Part shown: in pieces, positions 25,657-34,318 of the stretch
Numbering within the stretch: the first letter of the stretch is position 1
Layout of the letters: every line of letters starts with the position of its first letter
NCBI GenBank assembly: GCA_947460875.1
Contig: CANHGR010000006.1
Location: 62,001-126,000 of the forward strand
Direction of reading: 5' to 3'
Length of the DNA: 64,000 nt
DNA from: Sphingobacteriaceae bacterium
GTDB taxonomy: Bacteria; Bacteroidota; Bacteroidia; Sphingobacteriales; Sphingobacteriaceae
Notes under the pieces: model-generated
Told to the model about the DNA's origin: nothing
Databases searched by the model: none
What the model saw: the letters and a program-made list of their open reading frames with translations, nothing else
Position numbers and translations under genes: made by a program

Positions 25657-26673
25657 ATGCCTGAGACTTCTACCCGGCTTGTTCAACTAACGCATCCTCA
25701 ACATGGAAGAAATGTGGCCTTAGTTGATGAGCCGTCTTTAATTTTATTGAGTGATACTCGTGCTGTTTATGATTTGGCTCTTGAAGCGCTGCGCTCAGGA
25801 GTAAAATTGAAATCTTTGATTGAGCTTCGCCTCACAGACGAGAAATTGGATTATGATTCTGTATATAATGGATTAAATGCCTGGAAATTGCTTCCGTCTT
25901 TTGACCATCCGGAGGGACCATTTGGATGCATTGTAGCCGGTACAGGCCTTACCCACAAAAACAGTGCGCTAAACCGTCAAATGATGCATCAATCGGCAGA
26001 ACAAAAACCGACGGATAGCATGCAGATGTATCAATGGGGTGTTGAAGGCGGGCAGCCTGAAGCAGGTCTAATCGGCGTTCAGCCGGAGTGGTTCTATAAG
26101 GGAAATGGGTCCGTGCTTCGTGCTCATGGTGATGCTTTGGAAGTACCTTCTTTCGGTAATGATGGTGGCGAGGAGCCTGAGGTAGCCGGCGTATATCTTG
26201 TCGATGCAAATGGTCAACCCTGGAGAATCGGTTATAGTACCGGGAATGAGTTTTCTGACCATGTGATGGAAAAGAAAAATTACCTTTATTTAGCTCCTTC
26301 TAAGCTCAGAACTTGTTCGATCGGACCTGAAATCGTGATTGATGAAGACTTTAACGACTTAAAAGGAACTGTCAGTGTATCAAGAAATGGCACAGAATTA
26401 TGGTCGAGCCCGGTAAATACCGGCGAAGCTAACATGGCGCATTCTCTTGAAAATTTAGAACATCATCATTTTAAGTATAATGGCCACCGTATTCCTTTAC
26501 AGGCACATGTTCATTTCTTCGGTGCTGATGCTTTCAGCTTCGGGAATAAATTATTGCTTCAAGATGGGGATGTCATGTCGGTTCAATGGGAAGGACTAGG
26601 CAGGGCGTTGAAAAACCATTTGAAGGTAAGTACTGAAAAAGATGAGTTGGTAAAAGTGAGATCAATCAATTAA
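25657..26673 (+). CDS. FAH-superfamily AraD1/GguC-like enzyme (2-keto-3-deoxy acid dehydratase or hydrolase)
   Basis: 338 residues. The C-terminal fumarylacetoacetate-hydrolase fold has YSTGNEFSDHVMEKKNYLYLAPSK with acidic metal ligands in the area (EEPEVAG, GNEFSD) and GDVMSVQWEGLGRAL at the end. The N-terminal extension (about 1-115) is typical of the AraD1/GguC group. Known relatives convert 2-keto-3-deoxy-pentonate to alpha-ketoglutarate semialdehyde (Weimberg-type) or hydrolyse 2,4-diketo-3-deoxy acids. Because a ketoglutarate-semialdehyde-type dehydrogenase follows in the same operon, I favour the dehydratase role. Confidence 0.83.
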   Translation: MPETSTRLVQLTHPQHGRNVALVDEPSLILLSDTRAVYDLALEALRSGVKLKSLIELRLTDEKLDYDSVYNGLNAWKLLPSFDHPEGPFGCIVAGTGLTHKNSALNRQMMHQSAEQKPTDSMQMYQWGVEGGQPEAGLIGVQPEWFYKGNGSVLRAHGDALEVPSFGNDGGEEPEVAGVYLVDANGQPWRIGYSTGNEFSDHVMEKKNYLYLAPSKLRTCSIGPEIVIDEDFNDLKGTVSVSRNGTELWSSPVNTGEANMAHSLENLEHHHFKYNGHRIPLQAHVHFFGADAFSFGNKLLLQDGDVMSVQWEGLGRALKNHLKVSTEKDELVKVRSIN

Positions 26674-26693
26674 CAACATTATATAAACCACCA

Positions 26694-26712
26694 GCTAACC
26701 AAACTAATAACC
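26694..26712 (+). promoter_or_regulatory. GH3 leader motif of the CTAACCAA type
   Basis: GCTAACCAAACTAATAACC abuts the GH3 ATG. It matches RNA M with two single-nucleotide insertions, so it could pair with RNAs A/B across the start codon region. Confidence 0.4.
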
Positions 26713-29313
26713 ATGAAATCTCTAGTTCATTACTTACCTGCCAAAAGCAAGGTAGCAGCCTTACTTTTACTCATGGCATTTGGCGGCAACCAAAGCCTTT
26801 TGGCTCAAACAACTTCAAACGGCAAACCGCTTTACATGGATGTTACCAAACCTGTTGATCAACGCGTGGCCGATTTAATGGCGCGCATGACATTGGAGGA
26901 AAAAGCACAATATTTGAATCACGTTGGACCAGATATCCAGCGCTTCGATATCCGTTCAGACAAATGGAACCAGTCGCTCCACGGAGTTGTCTGGAACCAG
27001 CAGCCCGGACCGCAACGCACTACATTTTTCCCCGTATCAATTGCAATGGGGGCAAGCTGGGATACAAAATTAATGAATGAAGTTGCTACCGCAATCTCTG
27101 ATGAAGCAAGAGCGATCTATAATTGGTGGCGCAACAGCCCAAGCACTTTCCCCACCGGGGCAATGAAAAAGGGCCTAATCTATCGCTCGCCTGTAATAAA
27201 TGTTGAACGAAACCCTTACTGGGGACGAAATGAGGAAGCATATAGCGAAGATCCTTACTTAACCGGACGTATGGGTGTTGCACATGTTCAAGGACTTCAA
27301 GGCAATGATCCAAAATACTTAAAATTGGCTTCAACTTTAAAGCACTATGCTGTAAATAACGTCGAATACGGTCGTCAGGGACTGTCTGCTTCAGTAAGTG
27401 AGCGGATGTTACACGAATATTGGCTACCTCACTTCAAAGACGCGATTGTAGAAGGAAAAGCACAATCCGTTATGGCGTCTTATAATGCCATCAATGGGAT
27501 TCCAAGCAATATTAACAAGATTATGCTTAATGATATCCTCCGTGATAAATGGGGATTCAAGGGTTTTGTAGTCTCTGATCTTGGTGGTGTACGCTCGATG
27601 GTCAACCAGCATACAGGCGGAAAGATGACTTACGAAGATGCTGTTGCTCAATCAATTATCGCTGGCTGCGACTTCTCAGATGCTGAATACATGAACTATT
27701 TGCCTTCAGCAGTTAGACAAGGTAAACTTCCCGAAGCTGGATTCAACAATGCTGTGGCCCGTGTCATGCGCGTCCGCTTCCTGCTTGGAGAATTTGATCC
27801 TTTCGAAATGGTTCCTTACAGCAATTTAAAACCAGATGTGATTGGGAGCAAAGAACATCTGGCTCTGGCCTTAAAAGCTGCACAAAAAGGTGTGGTTTTA
27901 TTAACCAATACTAACAATGCTCTACCCGTCAATAAAACCAGCGTAAAAACTGTAGCGGTAATCGGCCCAATGGCAGACATTTTTACTGTTACCGGCTATA
28001 GCGGTCTACCGATGGAGGGAATTAGTCCGCTTCAGGGAATTAAAAATCGCGTAGTGCCTGGTACTGAAGTTCTTTTTGCTAAAGGTTCACCCATGCCTCC
28101 GGCATCACGTAACCCTAATCCGGCCATCGCCAATGTAGGCGGTCAGCTAACCCCTACCCCTTCTGCTGAAGGACGTGCACAGGCATTAATGAACGGCAAT
28201 AATATTATTGCTCTGAACATGACTCCGGAACAAAGATTGCAGGGGTACACCGTTGCTATAGAAGCACTAAAAGCTTTGGACGCAGCCTCGACAGCCAGTC
28301 CGGAGCAGAGACTGGAGATTAGCAAGATGCATGAGCAGAAATTTATCGAAGTTTTAACCACTGATCAGAAAACTGCTTATACTTCGGCTATTGCATCACG
28401 TCCTGCAACAGTGGGCTTTGCCATACAAGGAGTTGGTGGTGGTCAGGGTGGCGGTGGAAGAAGTGGCCAAAATGCCAATACGCCTGCTCCTGCTGATGAA
28501 GCGACTTTACTTGCAGAAGCAGCTGAAATCGCTAAAAGAGCTGATGTTGTCTTTTTATATCTTGGAACCAACAGTCAGGTAGAGCGAGAAGGATCGGATC
28601 GTACATCACTATTGCTACCTGGAAACCAGGAAGAGCTATTTAAAACCGTTAAAGCAGCAAATCCAAAAACGGTGGTGGTGTTCATGAATTCGGGACCGAT
28701 AACGATGCCTTACGTGAAAGAAAACGCAGCTGCAATAATCGAAGGTTGGTGGAGTGGCGAACAAGGTGCAAACGCTATTGCAGATGTGCTTTTTGGTGAT
28801 GTCAATCCGGGCGGAAAGCTTCCGCATACAATTTATGCATCAGACGCACAGGTTCCATCGCAGGACGAATATGATGTTACGAAAGGATTTACCTATATGT
28901 ACATCAATGGAAAACCATTGTTTCCATTCGGACACGGACTTAGTTACACAACATTTGAATTTAGCAATCTTAAGCTTGTCAGTCCTAAACAAATTAATGC
29001 CTCAGGCAATGTAACCGTTAGCTTTAATATCAAAAACACCGGCAAAATTGCAGGCGATGAAGTTGCGCAACTATATATTCATGAAATGAGTCCAGCCGTA
29101 AAAAGACCAATCAAAGAATTACGCGGGTTTGAGCGTGTATCTCTTAATCCGGGTCAAACAAAGACCGTTACCCTAACAGTACCGGGAAACAAGTTGGCTT
29201 ACTGGGATGAACGGGTACATGATTTTGTTGTAAATCCAGGGGCCTTTGAAATTATGGTTGGAAATTCTTCTGAAAACACCCCATTAAAAACACTAATTAC
29301 TGTAACTAAATAG
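26713..29313 (+). CDS. GH3 glycoside hydrolase (beta-xylosidase/beta-glucosidase type) with unusual insert
   Basis: 866 residues. Signal peptide to about 31. The GH3 N-domain has the nucleophile D289 in FVVSDLGG; NVERNPYWGRNEEAYSEDP and KHYAVNN are substrate-site motifs. The GH3 C-domain is split by an insert at about 460-600 that holds MTPEQR and LTTDQ motifs (reminiscent of LTxxQ periplasmic helical proteins) and a Gly-rich linker (GVGGGQGGGGRSG). A fibronectin-III-like domain closes the protein (GDEVAQLYIHE, LRGFERVSL). It removes terminal beta-linked sugars in the periplasm. It lies between the FAH and MFS genes of the same operon. Confidence 0.9.
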   Translation: MKSLVHYLPAKSKVAALLLLMAFGGNQSLLAQTTSNGKPLYMDVTKPVDQRVADLMARMTLEEKAQYLNHVGPDIQRFDIRSDKWNQSLHGVVWNQQPGPQRTTFFPVSIAMGASWDTKLMNEVATAISDEARAIYNWWRNSPSTFPTGAMKKGLIYRSPVINVERNPYWGRNEEAYSEDPYLTGRMGVAHVQGLQGNDPKYLKLASTLKHYAVNNVEYGRQGLSASVSERMLHEYWLPHFKDAIVEGKAQSVMASYNAINGIPSNINKIMLNDILRDKWGFKGFVVSDLGGVRSMVNQHTGGKMTYEDAVAQSIIAGCDFSDAEYMNYLPSAVRQGKLPEAGFNNAVARVMRVRFLLGEFDPFEMVPYSNLKPDVIGSKEHLALALKAAQKGVVLLTNTNNALPVNKTSVKTVAVIGPMADIFTVTGYSGLPMEGISPLQGIKNRVVPGTEVLFAKGSPMPPASRNPNPAIANVGGQLTPTPSAEGRAQALMNGNNIIALNMTPEQRLQGYTVAIEALKALDAASTASPEQRLEISKMHEQKFIEVLTTDQKTAYTSAIASRPATVGFAIQGVGGGQGGGGRSGQNANTPAPADEATLLAEAAEIAKRADVVFLYLGTNSQVEREGSDRTSLLLPGNQEELFKTVKAANPKTVVVFMNSGPITMPYVKENAAAIIEGWWSGEQGANAIADVLFGDVNPGGKLPHTIYASDAQVPSQDEYDVTKGFTYMYINGKPLFPFGHGLSYTTFEFSNLKLVSPKQINASGNVTVSFNIKNTGKIAGDEVAQLYIHEMSPAVKRPIKELRGFERVSLNPGQTKTVTLTVPGNKLAYWDERVHDFVVNPGAFEIMVGNSSENTPLKTLITVTK

Positions 29314-29413
29314 AATATGTCTGTCTTTTAAGATAGACTACACCATAGAAAGTAAACTTCTGTAGTTGATTAGTCATGGCTACAACAAATAACAAAAATT
29401 ATAAATATCGAAT

Positions 29414-30721
29414 ATGACCGATACCTCCGCCATTAATTTTAAGCCATCGAAAATGAGGTGGATTATGATAAGTCTCGCCTTTACAGCGACTCTGCTGAAT
29501 TATGTCCACCGGATGTCGTTCAATTTATTAGCCGCAGATGGAGAATTACGCCAGATGATACCCGACAGTGCATTTGGCAATATTGCTGCTGCATTTTTTA
29601 TCGCATATATGATTTCCAATGCGTTTTCGGGATTTGTGATCGATAAATTGGGCACCCGTATCGGATATTCTCTTTGTATGGCTTTCTGGACTACCGCGGG
29701 CCTTTGCCATGCATTTGTCGTTAGCCCCTTTCAATTTGGAGTTGCACGATTTTTCCTTGGAATAGGCGAAGCAGGCAACTGGCCTGCTGCGCTTAAATTA
29801 ACCACAGAATGGTTTCCGCCACATGAGCGCTCCACCGCTTCCGGCATATTTAATAGCGGATCTGCCCTGGCACTTATTATAGTTCCGCCGCTGGTTACTT
29901 TTTTGGGCTTGGAATATGGATGGCAGGCTACATTTATCATCTTAGCCATGTTTGGCTATCTATGGCTGGCGGTATTTTGGTTCGTCTACTATACCCCAAC
30001 ATCCACTGTCAAAGAATCTAAAGCAAAGATCATCCCACCGCTTAAATTATTTAAGACACGCTTCGTATCGATGTTTGCCTTATCAAAATTCTTTCTTGAT
30101 CCTGTCTGGTATTTTGTAACCTTCTGGATAGCCAGATACTTAGTTGATATTCATAACCTCAGCTTAAAGGAAATCGGCTTTTACGGCATCCTCCCCTTTC
30201 TGATCGCTGACGTTGGAAACCTTGTCGGAGGATATTTCACCCAAGTTTTAATAAAACGAGGGATGCCTATTCATAAGGCCCGCAAACTGGTAGTCTGTCT
30301 GTCTGCCGGTGTAATGGCTGCGCCATTGCTCGTCGCCCCCTGGATTATCACCTCACCTGTTTCTGCATTGCTGGTATTTGGCATTTGTGGTTTTGGTTAT
30401 ACTTCATATACAGCCAATTCATTGGCGGTTCCGGCAGAGATCGTTCCTTCTAATGCAACTGCTTCCGTTTGGGGCTTAGGATGTATAGGCACCGGACTTG
30501 GAGGTGCGGTTTTTAATTATTTTTCAGGATCGACGTTAGAAAGGATTACAGCGAGTCAGAGCCATACCATCGCCTATGATTACCTATTTGTTGGCTACGG
30601 CATTTTAGCTGTTATCGGACTTTTAATTGTCATCTTTTTGATGGGGCCGTTCACGAAACATGAAGGACTTCATAAATTTGCAGAAGAGCAGAACAGCTTA
30701 ACTACAGGACTCGTACCTTAG
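29414..30721 (+). CDS. MFS acid-sugar transporter (ACS family, hexuronate/galactarate type)
   Basis: 435 residues with 12 predicted spans. The family pattern is LNYVHRMSFNLLA in helix 1 and GIGEAGNWPAALKLTTEWFPPHERSTASGIFNSGSALA in helices 4-5, as in ExuT/GudP-type anion:cation symporters. It would bring uronates or aldonates across the inner membrane. Its stop codon overlaps the upstream in-frame region of the dehydrogenase gene, which supports co-expression with the oxidative pathway. Specific substrate not known. Confidence 0.88.
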   Translation: MTDTSAINFKPSKMRWIMISLAFTATLLNYVHRMSFNLLAADGELRQMIPDSAFGNIAAAFFIAYMISNAFSGFVIDKLGTRIGYSLCMAFWTTAGLCHAFVVSPFQFGVARFFLGIGEAGNWPAALKLTTEWFPPHERSTASGIFNSGSALALIIVPPLVTFLGLEYGWQATFIILAMFGYLWLAVFWFVYYTPTSTVKESKAKIIPPLKLFKTRFVSMFALSKFFLDPVWYFVTFWIARYLVDIHNLSLKEIGFYGILPFLIADVGNLVGGYFTQVLIKRGMPIHKARKLVVCLSAGVMAAPLLVAPWIITSPVSALLVFGICGFGYTSYTANSLAVPAEIVPSNATASVWGLGCIGTGLGGAVFNYFSGSTLERITASQSHTIAYDYLFVGYGILAVIGLLIVIFLMGPFTKHEGLHKFAEEQNSLTTGLVP

Positions 30722-30747
30722 TGCTTTTAAAAATTAAACCGTTAAAA

Positions 30748-32334
30748 ATGTTGACAGGAGAAAATTTCATAGGATTTACAAACAGTGCTAAGGGCGAAAA
30801 ATCATTTCAAGCTTTCGCACCGGCAAACAATGACTACTTACCGGGCAATTTCAATATTGCGACAAAAGAAGAGTTTGACAGAGCACTTTCACTTGCTGAA
30901 TCTGCGTTCAAAACGTTTAGAGATACTACTTATGAAGCTCGCGCCTTATTTCTTGAGGCCATAGCGGAAGAAATAATGGCATTGGGCGATACACTGCTTG
31001 AGCGCGTCTCGGCAGAATCAGGTTTACCACTCGGCCGCGTTACCGGCGAACGCGGAAGAACCTGCGGACAGATGCAACTTTTTGCAAAGCTTTTACGCGA
31101 CGGATGGTGGGTAGATGCACGCATCGATAAAGCTCAACCAGATCGCCAGCCGCTACCAAAATCAGACATTAGAAGAATGCTCATCCCGATAGGTCCGATT
31201 GCCGTTTTTGGAGCAAGTAATTTCCCTCTAGCTTTCTCCACCGCAGGTGGTGATACTGCTTCAGCACTTGCTGCAGGATGCCCTGTTGTTGTTAAAGCAC
31301 ACTCTTCGCATCCTGGAACAAACGAACTGATTTCTTCTGCAATTATTAAAGCAGCAAAGAGAACAGGTATGCCTGACGGCGTATTCTCTTCGCTCTACTT
31401 ATCACATGATGATGTGATGAACTTGGTAACCCATCCGGCTATTAAAGCTGTTGGCTTTACAGGATCGCGCAGCGTTGGCATGAGATTATTTAATGCGGCT
31501 GTGAACAGACCCGAGCCAATTCCGGTTTATGCTGAAATGAGCGCAGTAAACCCTGTAATCATCACAGAAAATGCATTAAAAACGAAGAAGGAAAAAATCG
31601 CAAAAGATTTGGCCGCTTCGGTAACTATGGGATCCGGTCAGTTTTGTACGAATCCGGGATTGGTAGTGATGATCGATTCTGCTGCATCTCAAGCTTTCTT
31701 AGCCGAGTTCAAAACAAGCATGGAGGCAACTGTGCCATCAACGATGCTGAATAAAAATATCTGCAAAACTTATAATGAAGGGATAACCGCATTGCAAAAT
31801 GCTCCTGAAATCACGGTATTAGCACAATCTTCTAAAGAAGCAATGCCTGATCGTCAGGAAGCAAGACCAACTGCAAGTACTATAAAAGCAAAAGATTTTT
31901 TAGCGAACAAAGAATTTGAAAATGAAGTTTTCGGACCGGCAACGTTGATCGTGCTTTGCACAAATCAAGCCGAGGTTTTAAGCGTCCTAAACGCGCTTGA
32001 AGGACAATTAACCGCCACAATTCATGCAGACAATGACGACACAGCAACTTTGCAAGCTCTAGTAAGTGCGATCACTGCAAAATCCGGCCGCGTAATTTTT
32101 GGAGGTTACCCAACCGGGGTTGAAGTATGCCATTCTATGCAGCATGGCGGACCGTTCCCTTCAACAAGCGATGCACGATCAACATCGGTAGGAACAGCGG
32201 CAATTTACCGCTTTGTTAGACCGGTTGCTTTCCAGGATTTGCCGGATAACCTATTACCTGAAGCATTGAAGAACGCTAATCCGTTAAACATTCTTCGTTT
32301 AGTGGATGGTGTTTGGACAAAGGATAAAGTGTAG
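30748..32334 (+). CDS. Aldehyde dehydrogenase, alpha-ketoglutarate semialdehyde (2,5-dioxovalerate) type
   Basis: 528 residues from ATG at 30748. The frame also reads from GTG at 30721, but MLTGENFIGF matches the normal beginning of this family. The cofactor-binding helix is GFTGSRSVG, the general base is in YAEMSAVNPV and the catalytic cysteine in MGSGQFCTNPG. The KGSADH group is longer than most ALDHs, with GRVIFGGYPTGVEVCHSMQHGGPFPSTSDARSTSVG near the end; this pattern is seen here. It would oxidise alpha-ketoglutarate semialdehyde to alpha-ketoglutarate, completing the proposed non-phosphorylative pathway. Confidence 0.88.
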   Translation: MLTGENFIGFTNSAKGEKSFQAFAPANNDYLPGNFNIATKEEFDRALSLAESAFKTFRDTTYEARALFLEAIAEEIMALGDTLLERVSAESGLPLGRVTGERGRTCGQMQLFAKLLRDGWWVDARIDKAQPDRQPLPKSDIRRMLIPIGPIAVFGASNFPLAFSTAGGDTASALAAGCPVVVKAHSSHPGTNELISSAIIKAAKRTGMPDGVFSSLYLSHDDVMNLVTHPAIKAVGFTGSRSVGMRLFNAAVNRPEPIPVYAEMSAVNPVIITENALKTKKEKIAKDLAASVTMGSGQFCTNPGLVVMIDSAASQAFLAEFKTSMEATVPSTMLNKNICKTYNEGITALQNAPEITVLAQSSKEAMPDRQEARPTASTIKAKDFLANKEFENEVFGPATLIVLCTNQAEVLSVLNALEGQLTATIHADNDDTATLQALVSAITAKSGRVIFGGYPTGVEVCHSMQHGGPFPSTSDARSTSVGTAAIYRFVRPVAFQDLPDNLLPEALKNANPLNILRLVDGVWTKDKV

Positions 32335-32553
32335 AAAAGCAGTGAGCCATGGAGGTTGGCGGGTGGAGTAAGGAGCAACGAATAAGGACGCTGTTCGGAT
32401 GGGCGATAAGACAAGGAGATCGACTTTAGAAATAACAAAAACTTGAATCATAGCGTAAACCAAATTAAAAAAATTATGCTCGATGTCGTTCAGAATTCCG
32501 GACGCAAGAACTTCAGACCTCTGAGTTCTGTCCTCCACCCCTTAAGAAATAAA

Positions 32554-32568
32554 CCAACCAAATAAACC
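32554..32568 (+). promoter_or_regulatory. GH39 copy 2 leader motif
   Basis: CCAACCAAATAAACC ends 1 nt before the ATG. Against the reverse complement of RNA A/B it needs a 2-nt deletion and one substitution. The rest of the 32335-32553 spacer shows only an imperfect hairpin at about 32501-32523. Confidence 0.35.
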
Positions 32569-32569
32569 A

Positions 32570-34261
32570 ATGATACACCTACTAAAAAAAACCTGTTTGT
32601 TGTTTGCGCTAAGTTTCTTCTGCGTTTCACAAAGTTTAGCACAAGGAAATCCCGCCAATTTTAAAATTGACATGGCTAAAGAAATTGCGCCAATGGAACC
32701 TGTTTGGGCATGGTGGGGCTATGACGAGCCTAACTATACCTACATGAAAGACGGCAAAAAATTACTGAGTGAACTTGCCGCTCTTAGTCCGGTGCCAGTT
32801 TACGTTCGTGCACACAGCCTCTTGGTAACAGGAGATGGAAAAGCCGCTCTTAAATGGGGCTCAACCAATGCCTATACCGAAGATGCTAACGGAAATCCAA
32901 TTTACAGTTGGACGATTATTGACAGTATTTTCGATACTTACGTGCAACGTGGTATGAAACCTTTTGCACAAATTGGTTTTATGCCAGAAGCACTTTCTAC
33001 AAAACCTCAGCCCTATAAGCATGAGTGGACTCCCGGCGGTCGTGCCTCCATTTATACCGGATGGACCTACCCTCCTAAAGACTATAACAAATGGGCTGAA
33101 TTAGTACATCAATGGGTTAAACATTCCGTAGAGCGTTACGGCAAAAAAGAAGTCGAAAGTTGGTACTGGGAGCTTTGGAATGAGCCAAATATCGCTTATT
33201 GGAGCGGTACTACAGAAGAATATTGCAAATTGTATGACTATACCGTGGATGCCGTTAAACGCGCACTTCCCACTGCGAAAATTGGAGGTGCAGATGTTGC
33301 GGGCACCGGCGGTGCAGACGGTTCCAAATTTTTACGTGATTTTCTAGATCATTGCGTGTCAGGAACTAATTACGTGACGGGAAAAATTGGTACGCCAATA
33401 GACCTGATTTCGTTTCACGCTAAGGGGGCTCCAACTCTAGTTGATGGCGTGGTTAGAATGAATGTTGGCACCCAACTTCGTGATATCCAAATGGGCTTTA
33501 AAATAGTGGCCTCCTATCCTGCCCTTAAAAATTTGCCGATCATTATCGGCGAGTCTGACCCAGAAGGTTGTGCCGCCTGCGGCATGACAACCAGTCCGCA
33601 AAACGCTTACCGCAACGGCACGATGTATCCTAGCTATACAGCCGCATCGTTTGCGAGAAAATATGCTCTTGCGGATGAAGCAGGAATTAATTTTAAGGGT
33701 GCCGTGACCTGGGGTTTTGAATTTGAAGATCAGCCTTGGTTTTATGGCTTCCGCGATATGGCAACAAATGGTGTAGACAAGCCGGTATTGAATGTGTTCC
33801 GCATGTTTGGCAAAATGTCTGGAAAGCGTGTAGCCGTAGAAGGAAGCAGGATGTATCCGCTAAGAGCCATCGTAGATTCTAGTGCAAGACGACCGCTTAC
33901 TGATATCGGTGCGCTTGCTTCAAAAGATAAAAAAACGGCAGCAGTAATGGTCTGGAATTATCATGACATGGACCTGCAGGGTGCAGCCGAACCGGTTACT
34001 ATCAACATCAGTGGCCTAAAAGCAAAAAATGTTACGGTAACGGAATATCTTATTGATAACGAGCACAGCAACTCTTACGAAGTTTGGAAAAAAATGGGAT
34101 CGCCACAAAACCCAACAGCTGATCAGATTGATCAACTTGAAAAAGCAGGGCAATTAGACACTGTTGGTGAACCAAAAAAAATGAAAGTGGATTCAGGTAC
34201 TTTGACACTATCTACGGCCTTACCTCGACAAGCAGTCGGTTTACTTAAACTAGATTGGTAA
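32570..34261 (+). CDS. GH39-family glycoside hydrolase, copy 2
   Basis: 563 residues. Signal peptide to about residue 25 (QSLAQ). The acid/base is E205 in ELWNEPN and the nucleophile E328 in IIIGESDPEG, with the same CAACGM motif just after. A C-terminal beta domain follows. It shares near-identical blocks with copies 1 and 3 (DEPNYTYMKDGKKL, KWGSTNAYTEDA, FEFEDQPWF). A 235-bp spacer separates it from the dehydrogenase gene, so it may have its own promoter. Its leader contains CCAACCAAATAAACC directly before the ATG, a match to the proposed small-RNA target motif. Confidence 0.88.
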   Translation: MIHLLKKTCLLFALSFFCVSQSLAQGNPANFKIDMAKEIAPMEPVWAWWGYDEPNYTYMKDGKKLLSELAALSPVPVYVRAHSLLVTGDGKAALKWGSTNAYTEDANGNPIYSWTIIDSIFDTYVQRGMKPFAQIGFMPEALSTKPQPYKHEWTPGGRASIYTGWTYPPKDYNKWAELVHQWVKHSVERYGKKEVESWYWELWNEPNIAYWSGTTEEYCKLYDYTVDAVKRALPTAKIGGADVAGTGGADGSKFLRDFLDHCVSGTNYVTGKIGTPIDLISFHAKGAPTLVDGVVRMNVGTQLRDIQMGFKIVASYPALKNLPIIIGESDPEGCAACGMTTSPQNAYRNGTMYPSYTAASFARKYALADEAGINFKGAVTWGFEFEDQPWFYGFRDMATNGVDKPVLNVFRMFGKMSGKRVAVEGSRMYPLRAIVDSSARRPLTDIGALASKDKKTAAVMVWNYHDMDLQGAAEPVTINISGLKAKNVTVTEYLIDNEHSNSYEVWKKMGSPQNPTADQIDQLEKAGQLDTVGEPKKMKVDSGTLTLSTALPRQAVGLLKLDW

Positions 34262-34318
34262 GCCCCTAACATAACCACAGTTAAAAAATATCCCGATTAT
34301 ATATCAACAAAACCAGTT

